A stretch of 64,000 nucleotides of DNA from positions 62,001 through 126,000 of the forward strand of contig JADJFE010000013.1 in assembly GCA_016708725.1 (NCBI GenBank). Reading direction: 5' to 3'. This document shows positions 43,033-54,200 of the stretch, in pieces. The first letter of the stretch is position 1; the number at the start of each line of letters is the position of its first letter. Origin of the DNA: Candidatus Aalborgicola bjergmarkensis. GTDB lineage: Bacteria; Pseudomonadota; Gammaproteobacteria; Burkholderiales; Burkholderiaceae_C. The position numbers and the translations under genes were made by a program. Under the pieces are notes generated by a model. The model worked only from the letters and a program-made list of their open reading frames with translations, did no database searches and was not told the DNA's origin.

Positions 43033-44331
43033 ATGCGCGCAACACCAAACGACACGACACAGCCAAAAGAAGTCCTTTTTATCGAAGGCAATGTCTCCGA
43101 CTACCAAACCCTGGTTAATGCAGCCCAACCCGGCATCGAGATCCATCTGCTCGACGCCAATCAGGATGGGTTGGCGCAAATAGCGCAGATACTGGCTGGG
43201 CGTAGCGGCATTGGTGCGCTGCATATCGTCTCGCATGGCAGCGCAGGTACGCTCAATTTAGGTTCTCTCCAACTAAGCACACAGAACCTGCCTGACTACA
43301 GCGCCACATTAAGCGCAATTGGCAGCACGCTCAATCCCGGTGCAGATATTTTGCTCTACGGCTGCGATGTAGCCCAGGGCAGCGCGGGCGCAGCCTTGAT
43401 CGAAGCATTGGCGCAAGCCACGCAAGCAGACATCGCCGCATCCACCGACCGCACAGGAGCCGCAGCTTTGGGCGGCAACTGGGTACTCGAAGCCCTGGCG
43501 CGCACCCGCACTAGCGATGGCATCCAGACCCCGCTGGCGTTCGACGCTGCGGCCGTCCAGGGCTGGAACCAGACGCTGGAGGCCAACACCCGCTACCTGT
43601 TTGCCACCACAGACAGCACCAGTGGCAATGAACTCTGGATCAGCGACGGTACTACAGCTGGCACCAAGCTGCTCAAGGACATCTACCCCGGCACCAGTGG
43701 CTCGATCCCGAATGGCTTTTTCTCGTTTGGGCAAGGCAACTGGCCAGGCAGCGGGAAGGTCATGTTCCAGGCCAACGACGGCACCAACGGGCAGGAGCTG
43801 TGGATTACCGACGGCACCACTGCGGGCACCCAAATGCTCGTAGGCATCAACCAAGGCTTTAATAAGTCCAGCCCGACTGGATTTACCGCAATAGGCAATG
43901 GCAAGGTCATTTTCCAAGCGGATAATGGTACCGAGGGTACCGAGCTGTGGGTTACCGATGGTACCGCTGCAGGCACCATGCGGATTGAAAACATCAACAC
44001 AGGCTCCTCAAGCTCCTTCCCGTCCGGATTTACTTCACTGGGCAATGGCCAGGCCGTTTTCTACGCCAATGACAGCAGCACAGGCCAGGAGCTTTGGGTC
44101 ACAGACGGCACCGCTGCAGGCACTACGCGCGTGGCAGACATTCGCTCTGGTGCCGACGACTCAGCTCCACGTGGATTGACCCTTCTTGGCGACGGCAAGG
44201 CCATTTTTACTGCGGTTGACACTGACGGCAACCGGGAACTTTGGATTACCGACGGCACTCTTGCGGGCACCAAAAAGACTTTGTCAAAATCAGGGAAGGT
44301 ATCCGCAAACCTCCGCATCCTTATCCATTGA
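43033..44331 (+). CDS. Exoprotein segment 1: DUF4347 and five ELWxTDGT repeats
   Basis: The start ATG 43033 follows GAGGAG. Residues about 13-175 are DUF4347: VLFIEGNVSDYQTLV, LHIVSHGSAGTLNLG and ILLYGCDVAQGSAG. Five ~46-residue repeats then carry ELWISDGTTAGT-type motifs. The frame breaks after LAGTKK and ends in an unrelated tail. Between 44332 and 44707 further ELWITDGK and ELWVTDGT repeats are readable in other frames. Confidence 0.8.
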   Translation: MRATPNDTTQPKEVLFIEGNVSDYQTLVNAAQPGIEIHLLDANQDGLAQIAQILAGRSGIGALHIVSHGSAGTLNLGSLQLSTQNLPDYSATLSAIGSTLNPGADILLYGCDVAQGSAGAALIEALAQATQADIAASTDRTGAAALGGNWVLEALARTRTSDGIQTPLAFDAAAVQGWNQTLEANTRYLFATTDSTSGNELWISDGTTAGTKLLKDIYPGTSGSIPNGFFSFGQGNWPGSGKVMFQANDGTNGQELWITDGTTAGTQMLVGINQGFNKSSPTGFTAIGNGKVIFQADNGTEGTELWVTDGTAAGTMRIENINTGSSSSFPSGFTSLGNGQAVFYANDSSTGQELWVTDGTAAGTTRVADIRSGADDSAPRGLTLLGDGKAIFTAVDTDGNRELWITDGTLAGTKKTLSKSGKVSANLRILIH

Positions 44332-44707
44332 TCACCAATGTTACCGCGTAACATCCAAACGGGATCTACCTGATCCGGAGCAGGATAAACCCATGGTTTC
44401 CCCCCATAGGGAATGGTCGGGCGGTGTTTAGCGCCAACGATACAGCACACAAATGTCATGTATCGCATCCAATCCCTGTACCATCTGTCGCCACGACCAT
44501 AGAATACGCTGGCGCTGGACGGGAACTCTGGATCACGGATGGCAAGTCGCACCTGCTCAAGTTCAATCTCTACGCGGAACCTGCCGACAACAAAGCATCT
44601 ACGGACAACGACCCATATCTTCCTTCCGTCAATAGTTCGAACCCCTTGACCTTACCTCCCTGGGGATGGTCGGGTAGTTTTCATCGCATACAACCTCCAA
44701 TCTGGCC

Positions 44708-45976
44708 GTGAACTCTGGGTTACCGATGGCACAGAAGTCGGAACAAAATTACTCAAAGACATCAACACCGGTGTTGGCGACAGCGTCCTCGGCCCTGAAC
44801 AATGTGAACTACAACGCACCATGGTTCACCGCACTGGGCAACGGCAAGGCCATTTTCTGTGCCAATGATGGCGCTCATGGGCAGGAGTTGTGGATCACTG
44901 ACGGTTCCGGTTTGGGAACCATGCTGCTCAAAGACATCGTCCCCGGCTCTGGCAGCTCCAATCCCGTGGGGATCACGCGGTTCAGCAACGGCAAAGCCTT
45001 TTTCAGTGCCACCAACAGCAGTGGCGACAAAGAACTCTGGACAACCGACGGCACCGCTGCGGGCACTGTGATGGTCAAGGCAGTGAGCGATGCCGTGTAC
45101 TCCTTTGGGGAAGTGGTGCTTGCCACACCTGCGTCAACTCTTTCCATGGCACTCACTGCGGTCCCCGTCGGGGAAGGTGACTCAGGTAGCAAGTCATTGG
45201 ACTTCACCGTCAACCTGTCCAGCGACCCTAGCAGCACAGTCACCGTCAACTACACCACGGCTGATGGCACGGCCAAAGCAGGCAGCGACTACAGCCCTGC
45301 CAGCGGTACACTGGTTTTCTCCCCAGGTGGCTCTCTGAGCAATACCATCTCGGTGCCCATTCTGGGCGATACCATGGCCGAGCTTGATGAAAGCTTTACG
45401 TTCACGCTAAGCAACGCCAACGGTGCCGTCCTGAGCAGTAGCACCGCCAGTACCACGGCAACCATTACCGACAACGACAGACCCGCCATATCCCTCTCGT
45501 CTGCCACAGCCTCCATCACCGAAGGCAACACAGGTAGCCAGCAACTAAACTTTACCGTCAATTTGTCTGGCCCCACCTCCAAGGCAGTCACCGTCAACTA
45601 TGCCACCGCCAACGGCACTGGCAGCGCGGGTAGCGACTATGTTGCCACCAGTGGCACCTTGGGCTTTGCTGCAGGAGAGACCAGTAAAACCATTTCCGTG
45701 CCGATTCTGGGTGACAGCTCCGCCGAGGCCGACGAAACATTTACGCTCACCTTAAGCAGCCCCAACTCCGATGCCACACTAGGCAGCATTACCAGCGCAG
45801 CAGGAACAATTCTCAATGATGACAGTAGCGTAGTCCTTACTCTCTCATCCGCTACGACTTCGATCACTGAGGGACTCAGACCCCAATCAACCCAACAAAC
45901 TCAATCAACTAAATTTTACGGTCAACCTCTCAAGTTCTGCGAACAGCACGGTCACCGTCAACTACACCACGGCTGA
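44708..45976 (+). CDS. Exoprotein segment 2: ELWxTDGT and Calx-beta domains
   Basis: From about 44810 the frame is meaningful: APWFTALGNGKAIFCANDGA, then ELWITDGSGLGT and ELWTTDGTAAGT. Two full Calx-beta domains follow (VTVNYTTADGTAKAGSDY, ISVPILGDTMAELDESFTF and a second copy), with the beginning of a third. The frame is lost near 45874, where one missing base after GAGGG converts the expected EGDSD into EGLRP. Confidence 0.75.
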   Translation: MNSGLPMAQKSEQNYSKTSTPVLATASSALNNVNYNAPWFTALGNGKAIFCANDGAHGQELWITDGSGLGTMLLKDIVPGSGSSNPVGITRFSNGKAFFSATNSSGDKELWTTDGTAAGTVMVKAVSDAVYSFGEVVLATPASTLSMALTAVPVGEGDSGSKSLDFTVNLSSDPSSTVTVNYTTADGTAKAGSDYSPASGTLVFSPGGSLSNTISVPILGDTMAELDESFTFTLSNANGAVLSSSTASTTATITDNDRPAISLSSATASITEGNTGSQQLNFTVNLSGPTSKAVTVNYATANGTGSAGSDYVATSGTLGFAAGETSKTISVPILGDSSAEADETFTLTLSSPNSDATLGSITSAAGTILNDDSSVVLTLSSATTSITEGLRPQSTQQTQSTKFYGQPLKFCEQHGHRQLHHG

Positions 45977-46034
45977 TGGCTCTGCCACGGCAGGCAGCGA
46001 CTACACCGCAACCAGCGGCACACTGAGCTTTGCT

Positions 46035-49000
46035 GTGGGCGAGACTAGCAAGACCATCACCGTGCCGGTTCTAGGCGACACCACTGCTGAAGCCGACGAA
46101 ACGTTCACGCTCACATTAAGCAGCCCCGTCGGCGCATCCCTGGGTAGCACCGCCAGCACCACAGCAACCATCACCAATGACGACATCAGCCGATTTGTCA
46201 CCATTGCACCCACATCTGCGCTGATAACTGAAGGCGACTCAGGCGGTCAGCAGCAAAAATTCACGGTCACGCTCTCGGAGAAATCCACCAGCGCAGTCAC
46301 AGTCAACTACACAACGGTAGATGGCACGGCTACCGCCGGTAGCGACTACAGCGCGACTAGCGGCACGCTAGGCTTTGCCCCAGGCGAAACCAGCAAGGAC
46401 GTTATTGTGCCGATTCTGGGCGACACCATTGCAGAGCTGGGGGAAAGCTTCACACTTGCCTTGAGCAGCCCCAACGGTGCCACGCTGGGTACCGATCAAA
46501 GCGCCACCGTGACGATTCAGGACAATGACAAACCTGTCATTTCATTCCTGTCTGCCACATCCACGATCACCGAAGGTGCATCGGGCAGCAAACAACTGAA
46601 CTTCACTATCAGCTTGGCAGGTACCACCGCCAATGCAATCACCGTCAATTACACCACGGCCAACGACACTGCTACAGCTGGTAGCGACTACACCGCTGTC
46701 AACGGCACACTGGGCTTTGCCCCCGGTGAAATCAGCAAAACTATCTCTGTGCCTATTCTGGGCGACACCACCGGGGAAACCGATGAGACGTTTACGCTCA
46801 CACTAAGCAGCCCCAATGGTGCCATTTTTCCGAGCAGCGCTCCTTCCATCAGTGCCACAGCAACCATTACCAACGACGATACTCCGATTGTCTCGCTCAC
46901 ATCTTCCACAACGTCTATCGCCGAGGGCGACTCGGGCAGCACGCAACTGAATTTCACTGTCAACCTCTCAAACGCTGCAGCCAGTGAAATCACCGTCAGC
47001 TATGCCACGACTGACGGAACTGCCATAGCTGGTAGCGACTATGTTTCCACTAAAAACACGGTAGGCTTTGCCCCGGGCGAAACCAGCAAAACCATCTCGG
47101 TACCGATTCTGGGCGACACCAGCGTAGAGAGCGACGAAACCTTTAAACTCACTTTAAGCAGCCCCAGCGGCGCTGTGCTGGGCAGTGTTGTCAGCACTAC
47201 GGCAACCATCATTAACGACGATAAGCCTGTTGTTACGCTCACGCCCACTTCTGTTTCTGTTACTGAAGGCAACTCCGGCAGCAAGCAATTAGATTTCACC
47301 GTCAACCTGTCAATCGCCCCATCCACACCAATAACCGTCGACTACGCCACAGCCAACGGCACAGCCAAAATCGAGGACAGTGACTACAGATCTGTGAGTG
47401 GGACGATAGGCTTCGCACCCGGCGAAACCAGCAAAACCATTTCGGTACCGATTCTGGGCGACACCAGTGTGGAGGGCGACGAAACTTTCACGCTTGCTTT
47501 AAGCAACCCCAGCGGTGCCAAGTTGGGCAGTTTTACCAGCGCTACTGCAACCATCCTTAACGACGACACACTCGTAACAATCTCTCCCCCCTCCAACACA
47601 ATCACTGAAGGTGACTCAGGCAGTCAGAACCTGAGCTTCATTGTCAGCTTATCAAGCGCCAATACCAGCACGGTCACCGTCAAATTCGCAACGGCCGATG
47701 GTTCGGCCAGCGCAGGGAGTGACTACACCAACCCCAACACCATCACCAATGGAGCTTTGACCTTTTTACCCGGTTTGACAAGCAAAGTCATCAATGTACC
47801 GGTTCTGGGCGATACCAACGTAGAGGATAACGAAACCTTCACGGTCACTCTAAGCAACGCCAGCAACGCCGTTTTGGGCAGTGTTGCCAGCGCCACAGCC
47901 ACAATTGTGAACAATGACAACAGCGGCGTGTCAATATTTGCCAACACGAACAGCACCTACGGCGGGGAACTCTGGTCAACCGACAGCACCGGCACGGGCA
48001 CTGCGTTGCTCAAGGATATTAACCCCGGCTCATCCAACTCGACCCCAAGTGGTTTTACCTCGTTGGCGAATGGCAAGGCGATCTTCCAGGCAAATGACGG
48101 CAGTAACGGTGCCGAACTCTGGATCACCGATGGCACCCAGACGGGAACCATACTGATCAAGGACATCTATGCTGGCCCCAATGATTCAACCCCGGATGGA
48201 TTAACTTCGCTTGGCAACGGGAAGATAATCTTTCGTGCCAACGACGGAAATAATGGCGCAGAACCCTGGGTTACCGACGGCACCAGTGCTGGAACCAAGC
48301 TGATAAAGAATATCGCCTCTGCAGCATCCAGCAGTTCAAATCCGACCGGATTTACCTCGATTGGTAACGGGAAAGCAATCTTCCAGGCCAGTGACGGCAG
48401 TAACGGTACTGAACCCTGGATTACCGATGGCACCGAGGTGGGCACCACACAGATCAAAGATATCTATGCAGGCGCTAATGGTTCCGGCCCGAGTGGTTTT
48501 ACCCCATTGGGCAACGGCAAGTTTATTTTCAGTGCCAATGACGGTACAAGCGGCAGCGAACTCTGGATCACTGACGGTACAAGCACCGGGACTCAACTGA
48601 TCAAGGATATCTATTCTGGCGCCAACAGCTCAAGCCCAAGTGGATTCACCTTGCTTGGCAACGGCAAAGCTCTCTTCAGTGCCACTGACGGCAGTAACGG
48701 TACCGAGCTCTGGATCACGGACGGCACCAGTTCGGGCACAAAACTGCTCAAGGATATCTACACAGGTTCCAGCAGCTCAAACCCAGGTGGATTTAGCCCA
48801 TCGGGCAAGGACAACAAATTCTTTTTCCAGGCGACTGACGGCGGTAACGGCACCGAACTCTGGGTCACCGATGGCACCGAAGCAGGCACGGCACTGCTCA
48901 AAGACATCTACCCAGGAGCCAATAGTTCCTCACAACCGGGGGTAATTGGTTTATTCACCCCTCTTGGCAATGGAAAGACTTTATTCAGTGCAACGAACGG

Positions 49001-49916
49001 CAGCAACGGTTTTGAACTCTGGATCACGGATGGCACCAGCTCGGGCACATCACTGGTCAAGGACATCTACGCTGGCCCCATCAGCGCAAACCCTGTTGGA
49101 ATCACTTCGTTGGGTAACGGCAAAGCGATCTTTGGTGCAGCCGGAAAAATAGACAATTATGGCCAATTGATATATGACCTCTGGATCACTGACGGTACCA
49201 GTGCAGGCACCCAGTTGGTAAAGAATCTTGACGGAACTGCACCAATTCAGACATTCGCAAAACTGACCAATACCAGTGGTGCAGCTCCAATCATTAACCT
49301 GTCCCCCATCTCCCCTTCCATCATCGAAGGCAATTCTGGCAGCCAGCAGTTGGACTTCCTCGTCAGCCTCTCAGCAGCAGCTAGCAGTACAGTCACCGTC
49401 AATTACGCCACAGCCAATGACACGGCCATTGCGGGCAGCGACTACACCGCCCTTAGCGGCTCGCTTACATTTGCCCCCGGTGAGACCAGCAAGACCATCT
49501 CGGTCGCGATTTTGGGTGATACGACTCCTGAATCGGATGAAAAGTTCACCCTCGCTTTAAGCAATCCCAGCGGAGGCACTTTAAGCAACGCCAGCACCAC
49601 TGCAACGATCATGAATGACGACGGTACCACTGGTTCTGCCGCATCCTCTGCCGTCCCTGGCTCCCTGGGCAATGACTTCTTCCTGCCTTCCGCAGGAAAC
49701 AACTACCTGGGAGGTGGTGGCAACGACACCTACATCATCAGCTCCAACACGTTGAGCGGCACGGTAACAGCCAAGATCACCGATACCGAGGGTGCTAATG
49801 TGATTCAACTGGTAGATGGTCTGACGATCGCGTCCAGCAGCTTTCTCAGCAATTCTGTGCAACTAACCCTCTCCAACGGTGCCAATGTGCAAATCCTGGG
49901 AGCAGCTAGCTTTTAG
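46035..49916 (+). CDS. Exoprotein segment 3: Calx-beta domains, ELWxTDGT repeats, first C-terminal unit
   Basis: The frame is in fact meaningful from about 45876. The 1293 residues contain the rest of the third and five further Calx-beta domains, each ending in a DETFTLTLSSP-like strand and a TATITNDD-like turn. Nine ELWITDGT repeats follow (about residues 640-1065), then a ninth Calx-beta domain. The last part is the first GNDFFLPSAGNNYLGGGGND unit. The stop at 49914 is caused by one extra base relative to the second copy of the same unit. Confidence 0.8.
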   Translation: MGETSKTITVPVLGDTTAEADETFTLTLSSPVGASLGSTASTTATITNDDISRFVTIAPTSALITEGDSGGQQQKFTVTLSEKSTSAVTVNYTTVDGTATAGSDYSATSGTLGFAPGETSKDVIVPILGDTIAELGESFTLALSSPNGATLGTDQSATVTIQDNDKPVISFLSATSTITEGASGSKQLNFTISLAGTTANAITVNYTTANDTATAGSDYTAVNGTLGFAPGEISKTISVPILGDTTGETDETFTLTLSSPNGAIFPSSAPSISATATITNDDTPIVSLTSSTTSIAEGDSGSTQLNFTVNLSNAAASEITVSYATTDGTAIAGSDYVSTKNTVGFAPGETSKTISVPILGDTSVESDETFKLTLSSPSGAVLGSVVSTTATIINDDKPVVTLTPTSVSVTEGNSGSKQLDFTVNLSIAPSTPITVDYATANGTAKIEDSDYRSVSGTIGFAPGETSKTISVPILGDTSVEGDETFTLALSNPSGAKLGSFTSATATILNDDTLVTISPPSNTITEGDSGSQNLSFIVSLSSANTSTVTVKFATADGSASAGSDYTNPNTITNGALTFLPGLTSKVINVPVLGDTNVEDNETFTVTLSNASNAVLGSVASATATIVNNDNSGVSIFANTNSTYGGELWSTDSTGTGTALLKDINPGSSNSTPSGFTSLANGKAIFQANDGSNGAELWITDGTQTGTILIKDIYAGPNDSTPDGLTSLGNGKIIFRANDGNNGAEPWVTDGTSAGTKLIKNIASAASSSSNPTGFTSIGNGKAIFQASDGSNGTEPWITDGTEVGTTQIKDIYAGANGSGPSGFTPLGNGKFIFSANDGTSGSELWITDGTSTGTQLIKDIYSGANSSSPSGFTLLGNGKALFSATDGSNGTELWITDGTSSGTKLLKDIYTGSSSSNPGGFSPSGKDNKFFFQATDGGNGTELWVTDGTEAGTALLKDIYPGANSSSQPGVIGLFTPLGNGKTLFSATNGSNGFELWITDGTSSGTSLVKDIYAGPISANPVGITSLGNGKAIFGAAGKIDNYGQLIYDLWITDGTSAGTQLVKNLDGTAPIQTFAKLTNTSGAAPIINLSPISPSIIEGNSGSQQLDFLVSLSAAASSTVTVNYATANDTAIAGSDYTALSGSLTFAPGETSKTISVAILGDTTPESDEKFTLALSNPSGGTLSNASTTATIMNDDGTTGSAASSAVPGSLGNDFFLPSAGNNYLGGGGNDTYIISSNTLSGTVTAKITDTEGANVIQLVDGLTIASSSFLSNSVQLTLSNGANVQILGAASF

Positions 49917-50625
49917 CTACCAGGTGGGTGCCAATGCCCCGGCGGGCGATACTGCCAACAGCCAGACCTATGCCCAGTTTGCCAGCACGCTGGGTGCCTC
50001 GGTACCGACAGACTCCAGCACTGTGAGTGGAACCAGCTTCACCGTTCCCAGCGGTGTCACACAGGCAAGTACACCTACACCAGGAGCGGCAACTACACCA
50101 TCCACCATCCCAGGCACCCTGGGTAACGACTTTTTCCTGCCCTCTGGAGGGAATAATTATTTCGGTGGCGGGGGCAATGACACCTACATCCTCAGCCCCT
50201 ATACGTTGAACGGCTCGGTCACGGCCAAGATCATCGATACCGAAGGTACCAATGTGATTCAACTGGTTGATGGGTTGGTGGTTGCATCCAGCAGCTTTTA
50301 CAACAACGCCGTGCAGCTAACTCTCTCCAACGGTGCCAGCGTGCAAATACTGGGTGCAGCGGCTTTTAGCTACCAAGTAGGCGCCAATACCCCCTCGGGC
50401 GATACGGCCAGCAGCCAGACCTATAGCCTGTTTGCCAGCACATTGGGTGCTAGCGTCCCGGCAACCGGCGCAGCAGCAGTCAGCGGCATGACCAACTACC
50501 AAGTTCCTACTGGAAGCGCAGCCATTCAAATGCCGGATACCGAAGGCAGCTCTGGCACTGGAAATGGCATTCCCGTGGTAGGCTTGGTTGGTTTAGATAG
50601 CTTCTTTGATACCACATGGCTGTGA
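49879..50625 (+). CDS. Exoprotein segment 4: second hemolysin-like C-terminal unit
   Basis: The frame is meaningful from about 49906: FSYQVGANAPAGDTANSQTY then a second GNDFFLPSGGNNYFGGGGND unit, IIDTEGTNVIQLVDGLVVAS and LTLSNGASVQILGAAAFSYQ. It ends GLVGLDSFFDTTWL. The Gly/Asp/Asn-rich turns and hydrophobic end suit a type I secretion signal. Confidence 0.7.
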   Translation: MPMCKSWEQLAFSYQVGANAPAGDTANSQTYAQFASTLGASVPTDSSTVSGTSFTVPSGVTQASTPTPGAATTPSTIPGTLGNDFFLPSGGNNYFGGGGNDTYILSPYTLNGSVTAKIIDTEGTNVIQLVDGLVVASSSFYNNAVQLTLSNGASVQILGAAAFSYQVGANTPSGDTASSQTYSLFASTLGASVPATGAAAVSGMTNYQVPTGSAAIQMPDTEGSSGTGNGIPVVGLVGLDSFFDTTWL

Positions 50626-50639
50626 CAAAGCGACTGTGT

Positions 50640-50707
50640 TTTACATGGCAAATCGGGCTGCAAAGCCCGTACAATGAGCGAGATGCGCTATAAAACAAAT
50701 AGCGCAA
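50640..50707. repeat. Dispersed-repeat fragment with two hairpins
   Basis: TTTTACATGGCAAATCGGGC is the exact reverse complement of part of the repeat at 41260-41280. It contains CGGGCT-GCAA-AGCCCG and GCGCTAT...ATAGCGC stems, between the convergent exoprotein and aroK genes. It may act as a bidirectional terminator, though no T-run follows. Confidence 0.6.
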
Positions 50708-50729
50708 GACAATACGCCATCTCCGCCGC

Positions 50730-51287
50730 TCAAAGTTGACGGCACGAGGCTCGGCTCTTTACTCCACCGTCCAGATCCAACTGCATTGCAATCATATTAA
50801 CCAGCGTAGCTACCGAAGGGCGGCCCGTTTCGATGACGAAGTGCGCTGTCTCGCGGTAGAGCGGGTCACGCGTTGCGTACAGCTCGCGTAAGCGCTTCAA
50901 TGGATCAGCTACCTGCAGCAAAGGACGCTGGGTGTCGTTACGCAGGCGGCGCAACAACTCGTCAGGGAAAGATTTCAGATACACAACCTTTCCACGCTCA
51001 CGCAAGTGCTTGCGATTATTGGCCCGCAACACCGATCCACCGCCAGTAGATAGGACAGCGGTAGCGTGCTGTGTCAACTCGTCAAGCACTGCCTCTTCGA
51101 CATCTCGAAAGCGCTCCTCCCCTTCGTGCGCGAAATAGTCCCGGATCGAGCAGCCCAATCGTTCCTCAATTACTTGATCCGAATCCCAAAAAGCTACCCC
51201 AAGCCGCCGGGCAAGCTGCCGCCCAACTGTGGATTTTCCACAACCGGGCAGGCCAATGAGGGAAACGATCAATTCGGATTCGTGCAC
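50730..51287 (-). CDS. aroK: Shikimate kinase
   Basis: It phosphorylates shikimate in aromatic amino-acid synthesis. The GTG start at 51287 gives 185 residues: Walker A GLPGCGKSTVGRQLA near residue 12, WDSDQVIEERLG (substrate Asp), IRDYFAHEGEERFRDVE, and LSTGGGSVLR near 80, with the lid RNDTQRPLL near 117. The upstream in-frame ATG (51536) lies inside the preceding gene. GTG overlaps the lipoprotein gene end by 19 bases. The usual partner aroB does not follow here. Confidence 0.9.
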   Translation of the reverse strand: MHESELIVSLIGLPGCGKSTVGRQLARRLGVAFWDSDQVIEERLGCSIRDYFAHEGEERFRDVEEAVLDELTQHATAVLSTGGGSVLRANNRKHLRERGKVVYLKSFPDELLRRLRNDTQRPLLQVADPLKRLRELYATRDPLYRETAHFVIETGRPSVATLVNMIAMQLDLDGGVKSRASCRQL

Positions 51288-54200
51288 GAAGTCGCGATTT
51301 TGAACGGGCTTGTCTGGTTTGGCGGAGAATTTTCGGATTTTGCATCCGTTGCCACCATTTCCAAACTGTAATCTAGCGTAATGGAAGACTCCGTTCCACT
51401 GACAAGTGCCTTGGCGGTAATTTGTGTATCCAACCACCAGGCATAGTTCTTGCCGTAGCGCATCTTGAAACTGCCATAACCGTTCGAATCTGTGGTCAAG
51501 TTTGAAGCGCTGATAATCACCGGCAATCCGGGCCACAGAATGCCATCACCATTGACATCTTCCCCCGCGTCAAAGATACCGTTGCGGTTGACATCCTCAT
51601 TGGCACACCTTGTGTTGAACGCGTAAACCCACTGACTCAGTACCTTGTTATATTCCAGATACCCTTTCCCGTAATATTTCGGATACACAGAAATGGTGAT
51701 CGCCCGATTTGAAGAAGCCACACCATTGGCATCGGTTACATAGACCGAAAATTCCTTTTCATAAATTGTTGGGGTGCTGGCATCCGCAATGATGGCATTG
51801 CTCTGACCAATTGCGATAAATAGAGCACTCCCGTTCACAGTCAATGTCGTTGTATCAGTAATAGGAGACGAGCTACCTTGCACGGATGCCTGAATTTGAA
51901 CGCCATTTGCCTCTGTTTGTAATGGCCCGGCAATAAATTGCACGGATGCCAGACCACTAGCGTCTGTCGTAGCTGAACTCGGAACCAAAGAACCATTACT
52001 GAGATCCTTGATTGCAGTGAAATTGACGACCACACCCTCCACCGGATTCAAGAAAGAATCACGCACGGTGGCTGTCAACGTGCTTTGATTGGTAGTACTA
52101 CCTAATGCATTGGGCAGCACGGCGCTTGGACTGGCCTGCAACTTGACTTGGCTAGGAGTGACCGAAACAAACTTGGTGGTCATGCTATCGCGGGCCCCCA
52201 AAGTGGATTGCGCCGAGATGGTAACCGGCCCCGTTGTGTTTGAACGAATAACAGTGCTCGCAACGCCATTGTTATCGGTACTTACTGTCGTTTGAGCGGG
52301 TGTGCCACGGGTTGTGCTGAACGTTATCGGGACATTCTTCACCGCCGCGCCCGTTGCAGGGTCTCTATAAAGAACCGAAACAACGACATCTCTATTGACA
52401 GGCAAGACATCTGTCAACTTGGGATTGGTCAATTGAAAGTCTTGCTTGCTGATTTGTACATCCTTCGTCTTCGACGTGCCAAGTCCAGACACTGTCAATG
52501 TGTCTATTCCCTCATTGCTCGGCGTCAATTGGAACTCCGCAGTACCCGATGTATTTGTACTGACGGTCTGAGGCGATATGCCATTCCCCAATTTTGAAGC
52601 AACTGACAATGACGCACCCGAAAGCGGCTTGCCACTGGAATCCAACGCCTTGACAGAATATTTAATAGAAGTAGTGCTGCTAGCCAGTGCCGACCCAGCT
52701 CCGGAAATATCCAGTGTCGTTCCCGTAACCGGAATGTCTATAGACTTGGTCGCGTTACCGGACGAAGCAGTGACCTTGATGATTCGGTTACTTGAATCCG
52801 AACCCGGCGACAAACTCACCGTGGAGACAGTCCCAGTGGCATCCGTCGATGGCGCTGGGCTGGCCCCGGTCAGGAATCCTGAACTTGCCGTAAAAGCTAC
52901 TGCCTGGTTGGGCACAGCGAGATTGTTGGCATTTTTGACGGTCACTATAAAAGTCATCTTGGAACCAGATGCCGAATTTAGAGTAGTACTCGAAGGCAGG
53001 ATGTCAATGCTGGCCGGACCAGCAGCGCCAGTCGTACCATCCACCGTAACGGTTAGAGACAAAACCGTCCCGGTCGCATCGGTAATTCGCAATGCAACAG
53101 TACCTTTTGCAATAGCAGAAATTGTGAGTTCCGAGCCAATGATATTTCCAGTCGCCAGACGGGTATCCTGACTGTTCACTGTGTAAGGCGCACTCCCGCC
53201 ACCAATCTGGAATTTCTGGGAAGTTCCTGCAGCCATTTGTAATGGACTAGGGGCTGTTGTAAATAATGCGGTTGGGGAGCCTGCAGCCGGAACCGTCACA
53301 GCCACTGTAGTAGAACCACCTCTGGAGTCGGTGATAAACACCGATGCAGCGCCAGACGAACGCGCCGTTATGCTGAATGACCTATTATCAGTATTCATCA
53401 CGACTGCAACAACGGCCGGATTATTGCTGACTGCCCTGTATCCATCGCTGTACGGAACCCCTCCAGAAATAGCATAGCTATCTGAAGTAGAACCATTCAC
53501 CAAGGTTAAAGTGGGTGGCGCCGTTGTGCCAAGTGCCGTAGCCACCTGGACGGTAACTGCAACGGCAAGCGTATTGCCTTTGGCATCACTAATCACGATA
53601 TTGGCAGCACCAACCCCCAGTGCAGTAATCGTCAGTTTTCCATTGGCGCCGCTCACAGCCGTCGCCACCGCCGGGTTGGAACTTTGCGCGTTATAGGGCG
53701 CAGAACCACCGGAAATCGGAGAACCACCAGTAATCAGATATTCAGGTCTATCCCCAATGGCCATGATAAGCGGCGATGGTGCCGTGCTAAACAAACTAGC
53801 GGGCGCGGGCACCGTAACCGCAACGGTCAATACGCTGCCTCTGGCGTCACGAATAGTCACCGTTGCCGATCCGCTGGCAATGCCACGAATATCCAGGAAC
53901 TGACCCGATGTTCCCGACGCGCTGGCAATCGCCACGGATGAATCGCTGCTAACCGCCGTGTAAGGAGCAACCCCTCCGTTAATGGAGTAGGTAACAGGAT
54001 TGGCGCTAACTGCCACCGTAAGAGCAGATGGTGCCGTAGTGAAAAGCGGCAAGCTGACCACGCCCGTGTCCACTGTTACAGCCACTTGGATGGTTTGTCC
54101 CGTAGCGTCAGACAACTTCAAAGCCGCAGTTCCTGCAATTCCTGCAGTAACGGTAAGCGATGTGCCGTTTGCGCTGCCACTTACTACACGAGAATCGTTG

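Larger units (their letters stand above)
43033..50625 (+). pseudogene. Giant DUF4347 / ELWxTDGT / Calx-beta exoprotein, broken by frameshifts
   Basis: One architecture of about 2500 residues runs through four major open frames. It has an N-terminal DUF4347 domain, nine hyalin-like ELWITDGT repeats, eight Calx-beta domains, nine more ELWITDGT repeats, a ninth Calx-beta domain, and two C-terminal hemolysin-like GNDFFLPSGGNN units. Frame breaks are near 44275-44820 (at least three), 45874 and 49905. Each of the last two is repaired by one base. Such proteins are usually large type I-secreted adhesins; no secretion genes are near. It could be a decayed gene or an assembly with indel errors. Confidence 0.8.
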
